Below are positions 8,546 through 15,592 of a DNA stretch of 64,000 nucleotides, piece by piece. The stretch covers positions 161,630 through 225,629 of the forward strand of contig NZ_JAMXBH010000006.1 of NCBI RefSeq assembly GCF_023913735.1, read 5' to 3'. Origin of the DNA: Pseudarthrobacter raffinosi (GTDB lineage: Bacteria > Actinomycetota > Actinomycetes > Actinomycetales > Micrococcaceae). A program made the translations under genes and the position numbers. The notes under the pieces are model-generated. The model was not told the DNA's origin. It ran no database searches and worked only from the letters and a program-made list of their open reading frames with translations. Within the stretch, counting starts at the first letter, position 1, and every line of letters starts with the position of its first letter.

Positions 8546-9499
8546 ATGGCAAACGTACTCGTATTCATTGACAACCCCGGCGATGCCCTGAAGAAGAGCA
8601 CCCTCGAACTGCTCACCCTGGGACGTTCCCTGGGAGAGACCGCTGTTGCCGTGAACGGCGATCTGCACCAGGATGTTTCGGCCACGCTCGCCGAATACGG
8701 CGTCACCGCCGTTTTCCGGCCCTCCGCCCAGGACCTGGATGACTACCTTGTCTCGGCGAAGGCAGCCTATCTCGCGGCCGCCGCGGGTGCCGCCAGTGCC
8801 GGCACGGTCCTCCTGGACAACTCGCCCGAAGGCAAAGAGATCGCGGCGCGGCTCGGCATCCGGCTCAACGCCGGCGTCATCACCGATGTTGTGGCGGTCG
8901 ACGCCGACGGTACAGCCCACAAGTCGGTCCTCGCGGGGTCCTACACCACTTCTGCCAGGGCCACCACGGTGGTTTCCGTGCTGACGGTGAAGGCCAACAA
9001 CGTCACGCCGGAGCCGGCCTCCGTGGCTTCCGCCCCGGAGACGTCCACCGTCGAAGTGCCGGCGGACGGCACGGCCACGGCAGCCCGCATCACCGCCCGC
9101 GAACAGAAGGCGGCCAGTGGACGCCCGGATCTGTCGGACGCCCGCATCGTGGTGGCCGGCGGACGCGGAGTGGACGGCGACTTCGGCCCGGTGGAGCAGC
9201 TTGCCGACGCCCTCGGAGCTGCCGTCGGCGCCTCCCGTGCGGCCACGGACGCCGGCTGGATCAGCCACGACGCCCAGGTAGGCCAGACCGGCAAAACCGT
9301 GTCGCCCCAGCTCTACATCTCGGCAGGAATTTCCGGTGCCATCCAGCAGAAAGCCGGGATGCAGACAGCAAAGGTCATCGTGGCCGTGAACAAAGACGCC
9401 GAGTCACCAATCTTCGAAATCGCCGATTTTGGCATCATCGGGGACCTCTTCGACGTCCTTCCGCAGGCCACCGAAGAAATCAAGAAGCGAAAAGGCTGA
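8546..9499 (+). CDS. etfA: Electron transfer flavoprotein subunit alpha
   Basis: A 317-residue EtfA subunit. The N-terminal alpha/beta domain starts MANVLVFIDNPGDALKKST. The C-terminal FAD domain has VVAGGRGVDGDFGPVEQLAD, GASRAATDAGW, GQTGKTVSPQLYISAGISGA and VNKDAESPIFEIADFGIIGD, the standard FAD-binding signature. ATG 8546 follows GAGGGATC. It is the middle gene of an etfB-etfA-PIG-L deacetylase operon, with 14 bp before it and 3 bp after it. Confidence 0.95.
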   Translation: MANVLVFIDNPGDALKKSTLELLTLGRSLGETAVAVNGDLHQDVSATLAEYGVTAVFRPSAQDLDDYLVSAKAAYLAAAAGAASAGTVLLDNSPEGKEIAARLGIRLNAGVITDVVAVDADGTAHKSVLAGSYTTSARATTVVSVLTVKANNVTPEPASVASAPETSTVEVPADGTATAARITAREQKAASGRPDLSDARIVVAGGRGVDGDFGPVEQLADALGAAVGASRAATDAGWISHDAQVGQTGKTVSPQLYISAGISGAIQQKAGMQTAKVIVAVNKDAESPIFEIADFGIIGDLFDVLPQATEEIKKRKG

Positions 9500-9502
9500 C
9501 CC

Positions 9503-10282
9503 TTGGCCCACTCCGCTGCCTCAGCACAGAGCCCGTTCAACCCGGACATCCACCGGGTTGGGCGGGTGCTCTGTTTCGCCGCCCACCCGGACGACATTGA
9601 CTTCGGTGCGGCCGGCACCATCGCCGCCTGGACGGCCGCCGGCATCCAGGTCAGCTACTGCATCATGACCGACGGCGACGCCGGCGGCTTCGACCCGGCG
9701 CACCGGGCGGAGATTATCGCCCTCAGGGCGGCCGAGCAGCGCCGGGCCGCCGAACTCGTGGGCGTGACTGACCTCCGCTACCTCCATGAGCGCGACGGCT
9801 ACCTCGAACCGACGCACGAGGTGATGAAAGGTGTGGTGAAGCTGATCCGGGAAATCCGTCCCGACGTCGTGCTTGCCATGCATCCGGAACGGAACTGGAG
9901 CCGCCTGCAGAAGAGCCACCCGGACCACCTTGCCGTGGGTGAGGCCGTGACCCGGGCCGTCTACCCTGCAGTCGAAAACCCGTTCGCCTATCCGGAACTG
10001 GCTGAGGCAGGCCTCGCCGCGTACAAGCTGCCGTGGCTGTGGCTCTACGCCGGGCCGGACGAGCGGGATAACCATTTTGTGGACGTCACCGACCATGTGG
10101 CCGCCAAGCTTGAGGCGATCCACGTGCATGTGAGCCAGCATCCCGACGTCGGCGCCATGGAATCTGCGGTGCGGAATGGCATGCACGTGACTGCCCGGCG
10201 TGCGGGGTTTGCCGAGGGCCGCAGCGCCGAAGCCTTCCATGTGGTCGCCGTCAACGGCCCGGGGACCATCGCCGGCTTCTAG
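9503..10282 (+). CDS. PIG-L family N-acetylglucosaminyl deacetylase-like protein
   Basis: A 259-residue PIG-L/LmbE-superfamily Zn-dependent deacetylase. The Zn-binding motif AHPDD (residues 27-31) and the distal histidine in RLQKSHPDHLAVGEA are visible. MshB/Mca-type mycothiol enzymes belong to this superfamily, but the substrate cannot be told from sequence alone. TTG at 9503 is the likely start: AAAAGG lies 8 nt upstream inside the etfA end, and the two genes are only 3 bp apart, implying translational coupling. Co-operonic placement with ETF subunits is conserved in related actinobacteria as far as I recall; a functional link is not known to me. Confidence 0.85.
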   Translation: MAHSAASAQSPFNPDIHRVGRVLCFAAHPDDIDFGAAGTIAAWTAAGIQVSYCIMTDGDAGGFDPAHRAEIIALRAAEQRRAAELVGVTDLRYLHERDGYLEPTHEVMKGVVKLIREIRPDVVLAMHPERNWSRLQKSHPDHLAVGEAVTRAVYPAVENPFAYPELAEAGLAAYKLPWLWLYAGPDERDNHFVDVTDHVAAKLEAIHVHVSQHPDVGAMESAVRNGMHVTARRAGFAEGRSAEAFHVVAVNGPGTIAGF

Positions 10283-10331
10283 GACCGCCGGCGGCTGGGG
10301 CGGCCGGCCTCTGGCGCAGCCGCCCCCGGGC

Positions 10332-11207
10332 TCAGGCGCCCAGCGGTGCGGCAGCCACGGTGGGGAACGTCGGCGTGGCCGAACCACCCACGGGCTCCAC
10401 GGTGATGCCAAGCGCTGCGGCGGATGCAATGCCCTTCACTACAGCAGGCTTCGACAGGGCTGCTTCGTCCATCAGGCCCTGGGAAACCGGTGCCGAGCCG
10501 TCCTTCGGGATCAGCCACATCTGGTAGACCTTGCCGGCAGGCGGCGCGGGCACACCGTTCATCTTGACCACCACGGCATCCTTCGACGACGAAATCAGCA
10601 CCGTGGCGGTGCCGCCGGCGGAGACAGGTACGGATGCTTCGCGCACGTCGCCAGCCCGGACCACCTGGTTCAGGGGATCGTTCTGGTCAGCAATGTAGGC
10701 ACCCACGCCCACTCCACCGAGGGCGATCACGGCGGCGGCTGCCACCGCGGTGAGCCAGCGGCGGGCGCCGGCAGGCCGGCGCCGTTCTTCCCGGCGGACC
10801 CTGGCGGCGGCGAGCTCATCCAGGGCTTCTGCAGACGACTGCTCGGCCGGCATGGCCGTGGTGGCGGGAGCCACGACTGTTATTGGCCCATCGGCAGGCA
10901 GCTGCGCGAGGGACGGCAACTGGGACACGATTCGTGCGAAAAGATCCGCGGGAGGTTCCGCCTCAGCCGTAAAGGACGCCGCGAGGGTCTCCCTGTCCTG
11001 GCGGACACGCTCAAGGAAGGCGCTGCGCTCGGCGTCGGGGGCGGCGGAGATGTAGCGGTCAATGGTGGCGCGTTCAGCATCGCTGATCGCGTCCAGGGCA
11101 TAGAGCTCGGCGAGATCCACGGCCCGCCCGGATTCCAGGTCGGCGGCGATCGCAGTTCCGAACGAGCCGGGACGGCGGGTGCCTCCCTGACTATTCATTT
11201 CTGTCAT
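10332..11207 (-). CDS. Anti-sigma factor, RskA type
   Basis: A 291-residue single-pass membrane protein. The N-terminal cytoplasmic anti-sigma domain contains ELYALDAISDAERATIDRYI, the RskA/ChrR-like helical motif, without an HxxxCxxC zinc motif. A transmembrane helix follows around residues 145-165 (WLTAVAAAAVIALGGVGVGAYI). The extracytoplasmic RskA C-terminal domain has MNGVPAPPAGKVYQMWLIP. It is expected to sequester the adjacent SigK-like factor at the membrane. In this family release comes through regulated proteolysis. ATG 11207 lies 1 nt after the sigma-factor stop, so the two are translationally coupled. Confidence 0.9.
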   Translation of the reverse strand: MTEMNSQGGTRRPGSFGTAIAADLESGRAVDLAELYALDAISDAERATIDRYISAAPDAERSAFLERVRQDRETLAASFTAEAEPPADLFARIVSQLPSLAQLPADGPITVVAPATTAMPAEQSSAEALDELAAARVRREERRRPAGARRWLTAVAAAAVIALGGVGVGAYIADQNDPLNQVVRAGDVREASVPVSAGGTATVLISSSKDAVVVKMNGVPAPPAGKVYQMWLIPKDGSAPVSQGLMDEAALSKPAVVKGIASAAALGITVEPVGGSATPTFPTVAAAPLGA

Positions 11208-11208
11208 C

Positions 11209-11817
11209 TCAACTCACCCCCAGACAGGTCTTCAAGCGGATCAGTCCGTCGCGGATGCGGGACTTGATAGTGGGTACTGCTGCGTTTAGCTTCTCCGCGA
11301 CTTCGCGGTACGTGAGGCCGCCGTAGTAGGCCAGCCGCACGGATTCCTGTTGTGTATCGGTCAGCGTTTCCAGGCACCGGACCACCGCCTCGGCCTCCAG
11401 CCTGCTGTCCACCTCGGTGGAGACGGAGTCGTGGTCCACGTCCTGGCTGCTGGCGCCGTACTTGGCCTCACGGTCGGTGGCCGACTGCGAGGAACGGACC
11501 TTGTCCACGGCCCGGCGGTGCGAAATGGTCATCAGCCACGAGAGCGGGCTTCCTGCTTCCGGGTTGAACTTTGCGGCGTTCTGCCATACCTGGAGGAAAA
11601 CCTCCTGCGTGGTGTCTTCGCTGAGTTCGGGATCGATGAGGACCCGCCGCGCCATGCCGAACACCCTGCGCGATGTCAGTTGGTAGAACTCGGCAAACGC
11701 GGCCTGGTCGCCGCCGGCTATGCGGGCGAGCAGCCCGGCCAAGCGCTTGCCGAGATCCGCCGGTGAGTTTGTAACTGCGGCCGGGGCCTCGGAGTTTGGC
11801 GCGTTGGGAGTTTCCAT
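11209..11817 (-). CDS. sigK: ECF-type RNA polymerase sigma factor, SigK-like
   Basis: A 202-residue ECF sigma factor. Region 2 contains SRRVFGMARRVLIDPELSEDTTQEVFLQVWQ, and the core-binding/-10 recognition part ends at SWLMTISHRRAVDKVR. Region 4 has the HTH TYREVAEKLNAAVPTIKSRIRDGL. ATG 11817 is chosen because it gives the normal ECF length; an upstream extension to 11928 is Arg/Pro-rich and not family-like. It precedes the RskA-type anti-sigma gene and the pair is probably autoregulated, but I could not find a clear ECF-type promoter in the 190-bp upstream region. Confidence 0.88.
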   Translation of the reverse strand: METPNAPNSEAPAAVTNSPADLGKRLAGLLARIAGGDQAAFAEFYQLTSRRVFGMARRVLIDPELSEDTTQEVFLQVWQNAAKFNPEAGSPLSWLMTISHRRAVDKVRSSQSATDREAKYGASSQDVDHDSVSTEVDSRLEAEAVVRCLETLTDTQQESVRLAYYGGLTYREVAEKLNAAVPTIKSRIRDGLIRLKTCLGVS

Positions 11818-12007
11818 CACTACCCAGCATAAGTCGCCCGGCGGTGAAACCTGAGCATCGCGGCCGGTGCTGCCCCGGGGAAAGGGGAGAGCCGACGGCG
11901 CCGCCCGCCTCGTCGCTAGCCGTGTCACCTGCCCGCTCCTTCCTCGCCCTGGAATTGCTGTCAGGAGTTATTCGGTGCCGGCAGCCGTCCGGATGGGCAG
12001 CGGGCGC

Positions 12008-12475
12008 TCAGATCTGGGCGCCCGAAAATCCCTGTTGGCGCCAGGCCTCGTAGACGGCAATGGACGCTGCGTTGGCCAGGTTCAGGGAACGCAGGGACGG
12101 AAGCATGGGGAGCCGCACCGTGGACGTGACATGCGGATCGCTCTTAAGGTGCTCAGGCAGGCCTACCGATTCCTGGCCGAACATCAGCACATCGCCGGGG
12201 CGGTAGGCGATGTCCGCGTAGCTGGCGGTGCCGTCCGAGGTGAAGGCGTACACACGCTCCGGCTGCAGTTCGCGCCAGGCGTCCTCGATGCTTTTGTGGA
12301 CGGTGACGACGGCGAGGTCGTGGTAGTCCAGGCCGGCGCGCCGGAGCTTGGCATCGGAGAAATCAAAGCCGAGGGGTTCCACCAGGTGCAGTTGGGCGCC
12401 GGTTATGGCTGCCAGCCTGATCGCATTGCCGGTGTTGCCGGGGATTTCGGGGGCATGGAAGAGGATTCGGAACAC
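12008..12475 (-). CDS. trmL: tRNA (cytidine(34)-2'-O)-methyltransferase
   Basis: A 155-residue SPOUT-class methyltransferase of the TrmL (YibK) type, which 2'-O-methylates the wobble base of certain tRNA-Leu species using SAM. The N-terminus FRILFHAPEIPGNTGNAIRL (motif 1), DVLMFGQESVGLPE (motif 2) and VRLPMLPSLRSLNLANAASIAVYEAWRQ (motif 3, trefoil-knot SAM site) are diagnostic. It starts at GTG 12475 with no ribosome site. A TAGGAT -10 lies exactly 6 nt before the GTG, so the mRNA is probably leaderless. Confidence 0.93.
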   Translation of the reverse strand: MFRILFHAPEIPGNTGNAIRLAAITGAQLHLVEPLGFDFSDAKLRRAGLDYHDLAVVTVHKSIEDAWRELQPERVYAFTSDGTASYADIAYRPGDVLMFGQESVGLPEHLKSDPHVTSTVRLPMLPSLRSLNLANAASIAVYEAWRQQGFSGAQI

Positions 12476-12481
12476 GGTCCA

Positions 12482-12487
12482 ATCCTA
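12482..12487 (-). promoter_or_regulatory. -10 element of a leaderless trmL promoter
   Basis: TAGGAT on the minus strand is followed by TGGACC and then the GTG start. This spacing puts the transcription start at or next to the first base of the start codon. A -35 element at normal spacing is not obvious. Confidence 0.5.
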
Positions 12488-12541
12488 GTCAACCAATCCG
12501 GGTCAACGGTTCAGTGCCCGCTTCCCAGCGCATGCAACGGT

Positions 12542-13504
12542 TCAGTGCATGCCGCGAAGCAGCCTGGCCAGCACGGACACATTGACGGTGTTGGGTGTGG
12601 GGCCGGAGGAGAGGAAGTGCTTGAGGCCGCGGACCAGGCCTGCCGCGTTCACCACCTGGATGGTTTCGGAGGTGCCGGCTGTTCGCCGGTGGCGGTCGAT
12701 GACGGGTTCGTGGAGGTTGCCGTCGGCGCTGTGGATGACTGTCCAGCCGGTGACGTTCAGTTCCGGGAAGATGTCCTGCATGGCCCGGACAACGTGGGCC
12801 AGTTGCGGCGGCGCGATGGAACGTCCGCCGTGCCTCAGGGTTTGCCCGTCCCAGGCGTAGGCGCCCTTTGGCAGCAGCATGGACCCGATCAGCGCCAGCC
12901 GGTAGCCGGACAGGAGTGCGTGGTCGATGTGGCTGTTATCGGCCGGGGACTGCAGGCCGTTGACCAGCCGGGTCGCAGGAATCGCAGGCAGAACCTGGCG
13001 GGTGATGAGCTGCACCGTGCGCAGTTCGCGCTGGATTCGGGCCTCGGCGCCAAAAATACCCCGTTTGCGCGGCATCCCGTGGACCTGCTGGCTGGCCTGG
13101 GCGAACGGGATGAGCGGCACCGTGCCGGACGCCTCGAAAGCCGCGGCATCGTAGGGCGGGACATAAAGGGGCGGGTCGCCTGCGGTGTTCCGCGGCGTGG
13201 TGGTTCTGTGCACTGTGGCCGAGGCATGGCTGCCCGCCGCCGGCGCATCAAAGTGCGGCCCTGCGGCGGAATCGTCGGTGTTGCGGGCGGTTCCCGCGGC
13301 GTACGAGCGGTCGTAGGCCTTCCGGCGCGTGGGGTCTATGAGGGTTTCGTATGCTGCCGTCACTCGCCGGAAAGCAGCGGCGTCCCCGCCATGGTCAGGA
13401 TGGGCCTTCCGCGCGGCCCGGCGGTAGGCCACCTTGATCTCCTGGTCGGTGGCCGTCACGGCGACACGGAGCACCTCGTAGTAGGAGTTGCTGCTCTCGG
13501 TCAA
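12542..13504 (-). CDS. J-domain (DnaJ-like) protein with a NERD-like C-terminal region
   Basis: A 320-residue protein. Residues about 7-70 form a J domain (SYYEVLRVAVTATDQEIKVAYRR) with the essential HPD at 35-37 (KAHPDHGGD) and the usual YETLIDPTRRKAYD end. There is no Gly/Phe region, zinc finger or substrate-binding C-terminus, so this is a type III J protein. The C-terminal half (about 160-320) reads FGAEARIQREL, NSHIDHALLSGYRLALIG and GAYAWDGQTLRHGG, which resembles a NERD (nuclease-related) domain whose usual DxK catalytic pair is not evident (inference). The start is TTG 13504, with AAGGG about 8 nt upstream. The C-terminal role and client are unknown. Confidence 0.75.
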   Translation of the reverse strand: MTESSNSYYEVLRVAVTATDQEIKVAYRRAARKAHPDHGGDAAAFRRVTAAYETLIDPTRRKAYDRSYAAGTARNTDDSAAGPHFDAPAAGSHASATVHRTTTPRNTAGDPPLYVPPYDAAAFEASGTVPLIPFAQASQQVHGMPRKRGIFGAEARIQRELRTVQLITRQVLPAIPATRLVNGLQSPADNSHIDHALLSGYRLALIGSMLLPKGAYAWDGQTLRHGGRSIAPPQLAHVVRAMQDIFPELNVTGWTVIHSADGNLHEPVIDRHRRTAGTSETIQVVNAAGLVRGLKHFLSSGPTPNTVNVSVLARLLRGMH

Positions 13505-13634
13505 GCACTCATCCCTTTTCTTCGCTGGCCAGTCCACGGCATGCAGCCCGGTGGGCCCCAGTTTACGGCCTGCCCACACAACGTCTGCGCACGCCTCAGT
13601 GGTTCCCGCGGCCCGGCGTCTAGACTCTTTGAGG

Positions 13635-14345
13635 ATGACGGCAGGCGGGCCGTCCGGGCGAACATATTGGGGTGGACGTGAAGGCGCAGGCGGCTGTACT
13701 CGTGGGGGGGGGGCGCTGCTCGGCGTGACAGCAATGGGAGGCTGCAGTGTAGACGTTCCCGATCCGGCCGCCCCGAAAGTGGCGCCAACCGTCACCGCCC
13801 TGGCCACCCCTACCATCACCCCGGGCCATGACGCAGAAGCGGTGGCCGCAAAGGACGTGCCGTTCTCCGCTGGCGGTTCCCTGGCCGCCGGGGTCCCCGT
13901 GGGGATCTCGGACGGACTCAAGGATGCACCCGGCTGGCAGCAGGTCAAGGAGAACGTGGCCGGCGAGAGTCAATTCGTGAAGTCCGATGGCTGTCTGGTG
14001 GCGGCCAAGGTCCGCACCAACCAGGCACCGCTGGCGCTTCAGGACGACAAGGAGTCGAGTGTTGGCCTCTTCACGTACCTGGACCCGACCATCCTGCCCG
14101 GCTATCTGAAGACAGCGACGCTGCGGTGGGGCGGTGAGGTTGGCAAGCCGGGGCCATCGGCTGAGGTGCTGGCCCTGGAGAAACCCGGCCAAGCGGGCGT
14201 CAGGCCCACGGCCGTTATGGCCCGGGTGTTCGGCACTGCGGCATCGTCGGTCTACATTTCGGTGGCCTGCCCGGACGATGCCACACTGGCAGCCGCCCGG
14301 GCCTACATCGCAGAACGCCTCCTGTTGGTTCCGCCGTCGAACTAG
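13635..14345 (+). CDS. Putative lipoprotein of unknown function with a G10 tract near the start
   Basis: The body (from about 13735) encodes an extracytoplasmic protein of roughly 200 residues (SVDVPDPAAPKVAPTVTALA, later GWQQVKENVAGESQFVKSDGCLVAAKV). I do not recognise the family. A lipobox-like GVTAMGGC ends at Cys37 if ATG 13635 is used, but residues 2-25 from that start are Gly/Arg-rich and make a poor signal peptide. In the +1 frame, GTG 13672 or 13678 encodes VDVKAQAAVLVGGG, a far better signal sequence. It would join the main frame if the G10 run at 13704-13713 had one more G. This may be a sequencing error, a real frameshift or a slippery tract. The gene is divergent from the J-domain gene. 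Confidence 0.6.
   Translation: MTAGGPSGRTYWGGREGAGGCTRGGGALLGVTAMGGCSVDVPDPAAPKVAPTVTALATPTITPGHDAEAVAAKDVPFSAGGSLAAGVPVGISDGLKDAPGWQQVKENVAGESQFVKSDGCLVAAKVRTNQAPLALQDDKESSVGLFTYLDPTILPGYLKTATLRWGGEVGKPGPSAEVLALEKPGQAGVRPTAVMARVFGTAASSVYISVACPDDATLAAARAYIAERLLLVPPSN
13704..13713 (+). repeat. G10 homopolymer inside the lipoprotein start region
   Basis: Ten consecutive G lie between the two candidate signal-peptide frames. Eight or eleven G would fuse the +1-frame signal sequence (VDVKAQAAVLVG) to GALLGVTAMGGC. Such tracts are prone both to polymerase slippage and to sequencing error. Confidence 0.85.
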
Positions 14346-14354
14346 CGGTGTCGG

Positions 14355-14783
14355 TTACTTACCATGCCTGCGCCAGGACCCGGCGGGGGAAAGGCGGTTC
14401 AGGGCCAGCGCGCCCACGAGCAGGCCGAAGTCCCGTAAGGCAACGTCGTAGAAGCTGCCCAGGACCAGTAGGTTGATGATGATGCCCAGCAGCCAGACGG
14501 CGACCAGCAGGGAACCGAACCGGGGCCGGACGGCCACTGCAATACCGGCGGCGATCTCCACGACGCCGACGATGTACATGAAGCTCTGCGCCGACACGGG
14601 CACCACGGAGGTGGCAACCGGCGCGAGGTATATGGTCCAGTCGGCCAGGGTGTTGGTGAACTTGTCCAGCCCGAAGAGAATCGGTGCGACGGTGAACACG
14701 GTGCGCAGCAGGAAGAAGGCCTGCCTGTCCGGTGCCATAGCCTGTAGCCGACTGCCTGCGGTGATTTTCGCGTTGGTTGTCAT
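14355..14783 (-). CDS. DoxX-like small membrane protein
   Basis: A 142-residue protein with four hydrophobic segments (FFLLRTVFTVAPILFGLDKF; about 55-75; LLVAVWLLGIIINLLVLGSF; LLVGALALN), resembling the DoxX/DUF4267-like families of small membrane proteins. Some DoxX-family members take part in thiol/oxidative-stress complexes, but no cysteine is present here. ATG 14783 has a good AGAAGGAG ribosome site. It is transcribed divergently from the SufR-like regulator. A 25-bp palindrome covers its putative -10, so it is probably that regulator's target. It ends 9 bp from the convergent lipoprotein gene. Confidence 0.7.
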   Translation of the reverse strand: MTTNAKITAGSRLQAMAPDRQAFFLLRTVFTVAPILFGLDKFTNTLADWTIYLAPVATSVVPVSAQSFMYIVGVVEIAAGIAVAVRPRFGSLLVAVWLLGIIINLLVLGSFYDVALRDFGLLVGALALNRLSPAGSWRRHGK

Positions 14784-14793
14784 GGTGGACTCC

Positions 14794-14822
14794 TTCTAAA
14801 AGTAGGTATGATTATTTTAGAA
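14794..14822. promoter_or_regulatory. Palindromic putative operator (copy 1) of the SufR-like regulator
   Basis: Perfect 8-bp arms TTCTAAAA (14794-14801) and TTTTAGAA (14815-14822) are separated by 13 bp. The right arm contains the minus-strand -10 of the DoxX-like gene, and the spacer holds TATGAT, a possible plus-strand -10 for the regulator. A second copy with the same geometry lies at 18106-18132. Confidence 0.65.
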
Positions 14823-14842
14823 AAATTAGCACCATTAAGCAA
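14814..14842 (-). promoter_or_regulatory. Putative sigma-A promoter of the DoxX-like gene
   Basis: On the minus strand, -35 TTGCTT (14842-14837), a 17-bp spacer and -10 TAAAAT (14819-14814) give canonical geometry. The -10 lies within the palindrome. Confidence 0.55.
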
Positions 14843-14873
14843 TGGATGTTGTTTTTAGAGTTAGGGGTACAGG

Positions 14874-15536
14874 GTGCGCAGACTTCCGTGGGGCCGCCGC
14901 ATGGCGGCCGTGGCTTCCTTGGGCGACGACAAGCGCCGGGAGCTTTTTGAACTGGTTGCCGCTTCCGATGCCGCAGTCGGGCGCGATGAGGCTGCGCTGG
15001 CCCTCGGCCTGCCAAGAAGCACTGCGTCCTTCCACCTTGACAGGCTGGTCCAGGACGGACTCCTGGCGGTGGAATTCCACAAGGCCGCCGGGAAGTCAGG
15101 TCCTGGCTCCGGGCGGCCGGCGAAGATGTACCGGCAATCAACGAGTGAGGTCGGCGCTTCCGTGCCGGACCGCAACTATGACCTCGCCGCTGAGCTGCTG
15201 GTCGCAGCGATCGAGCACTCCACAGCGACCGGCGGAGCCGTGGGCAATTCCCTGCTGGCCGCGTCGTACGGCAAGGGCAAGGCGATGGCCGCCGGCGCCG
15301 CAAGCCTGACGGACTTCATGGCGGGGGAGGGCTACGAGCCCAGGCCTGACGGCACCGGCGGCTTTGTGCTGGTGAACTGCCCGTTCCATCGGCTCTCGGA
15401 CGGGCACCCGGAAGTCGTCTGCGCCATGAACGGATCATTTCTGCAGGGCGCGGCTGCGGCGTGCGGGGAGCCGGAGGAACGTATAGCGCCGAACAGCGAG
15501 CCTGGCCAGTGCTGCGCCAGGATCACCCCGCCCTGA
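14874..15536 (+). CDS. SufR-like winged-HTH regulator with a C-terminal cysteine cluster
   Basis: A 220-residue regulator. The N-terminal winged helix (about 18-90) has RRELFELVAASDAAVGRDEA, the recognition-helix region ALGLPRSTASFHLDRLVQDGLL and a wing GPGSGRPAKMYR. The C-terminal domain has LVNCPFHRLSDGHPEVVCAM. Cysteines fall at 169, 183, 197 and 213/214 (spacing C-X13-C-X13-C-X15-CC), close to the pattern of Fe-S-binding SufR-type regulators. A metal or Fe-S cofactor is therefore inferred, not shown. GTG 14874 is preceded by AGGGG. It is divergent from the DoxX-like gene and sits just upstream of a cysteine desulfurase, the sulfur donor for Fe-S assembly and tRNA thiolation. Confidence 0.75.
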   Translation: MRRLPWGRRMAAVASLGDDKRRELFELVAASDAAVGRDEAALALGLPRSTASFHLDRLVQDGLLAVEFHKAAGKSGPGSGRPAKMYRQSTSEVGASVPDRNYDLAAELLVAAIEHSTATGGAVGNSLLAASYGKGKAMAAGAASLTDFMAGEGYEPRPDGTGGFVLVNCPFHRLSDGHPEVVCAMNGSFLQGAAAACGEPEERIAPNSEPGQCCARITPP

Positions 15537-15580
15537 CACCTGATGGGCCGGGGCCGCGGGTGTGCCGCCCTGGGCGCCGC

Positions 15581-15586
15581 TAGAAT
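15581..15586 (+). promoter_or_regulatory. -10 element of a leaderless cysteine desulfurase promoter
   Basis: TAGAAT, then six bases (TGAGGC), then the GTG start. This is the same geometry as trmL and chorismate mutase. The -35 is not evident. Confidence 0.45.
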
Positions 15587-15592
15587 TGAGGC

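Noticed and set aside
10283..10331. GC-rich inverted repeats between the PIG-L and anti-sigma genes
   Set aside because: Several short overlapping pairings are possible but none is clearly better than chance in this GC-rich stretch.
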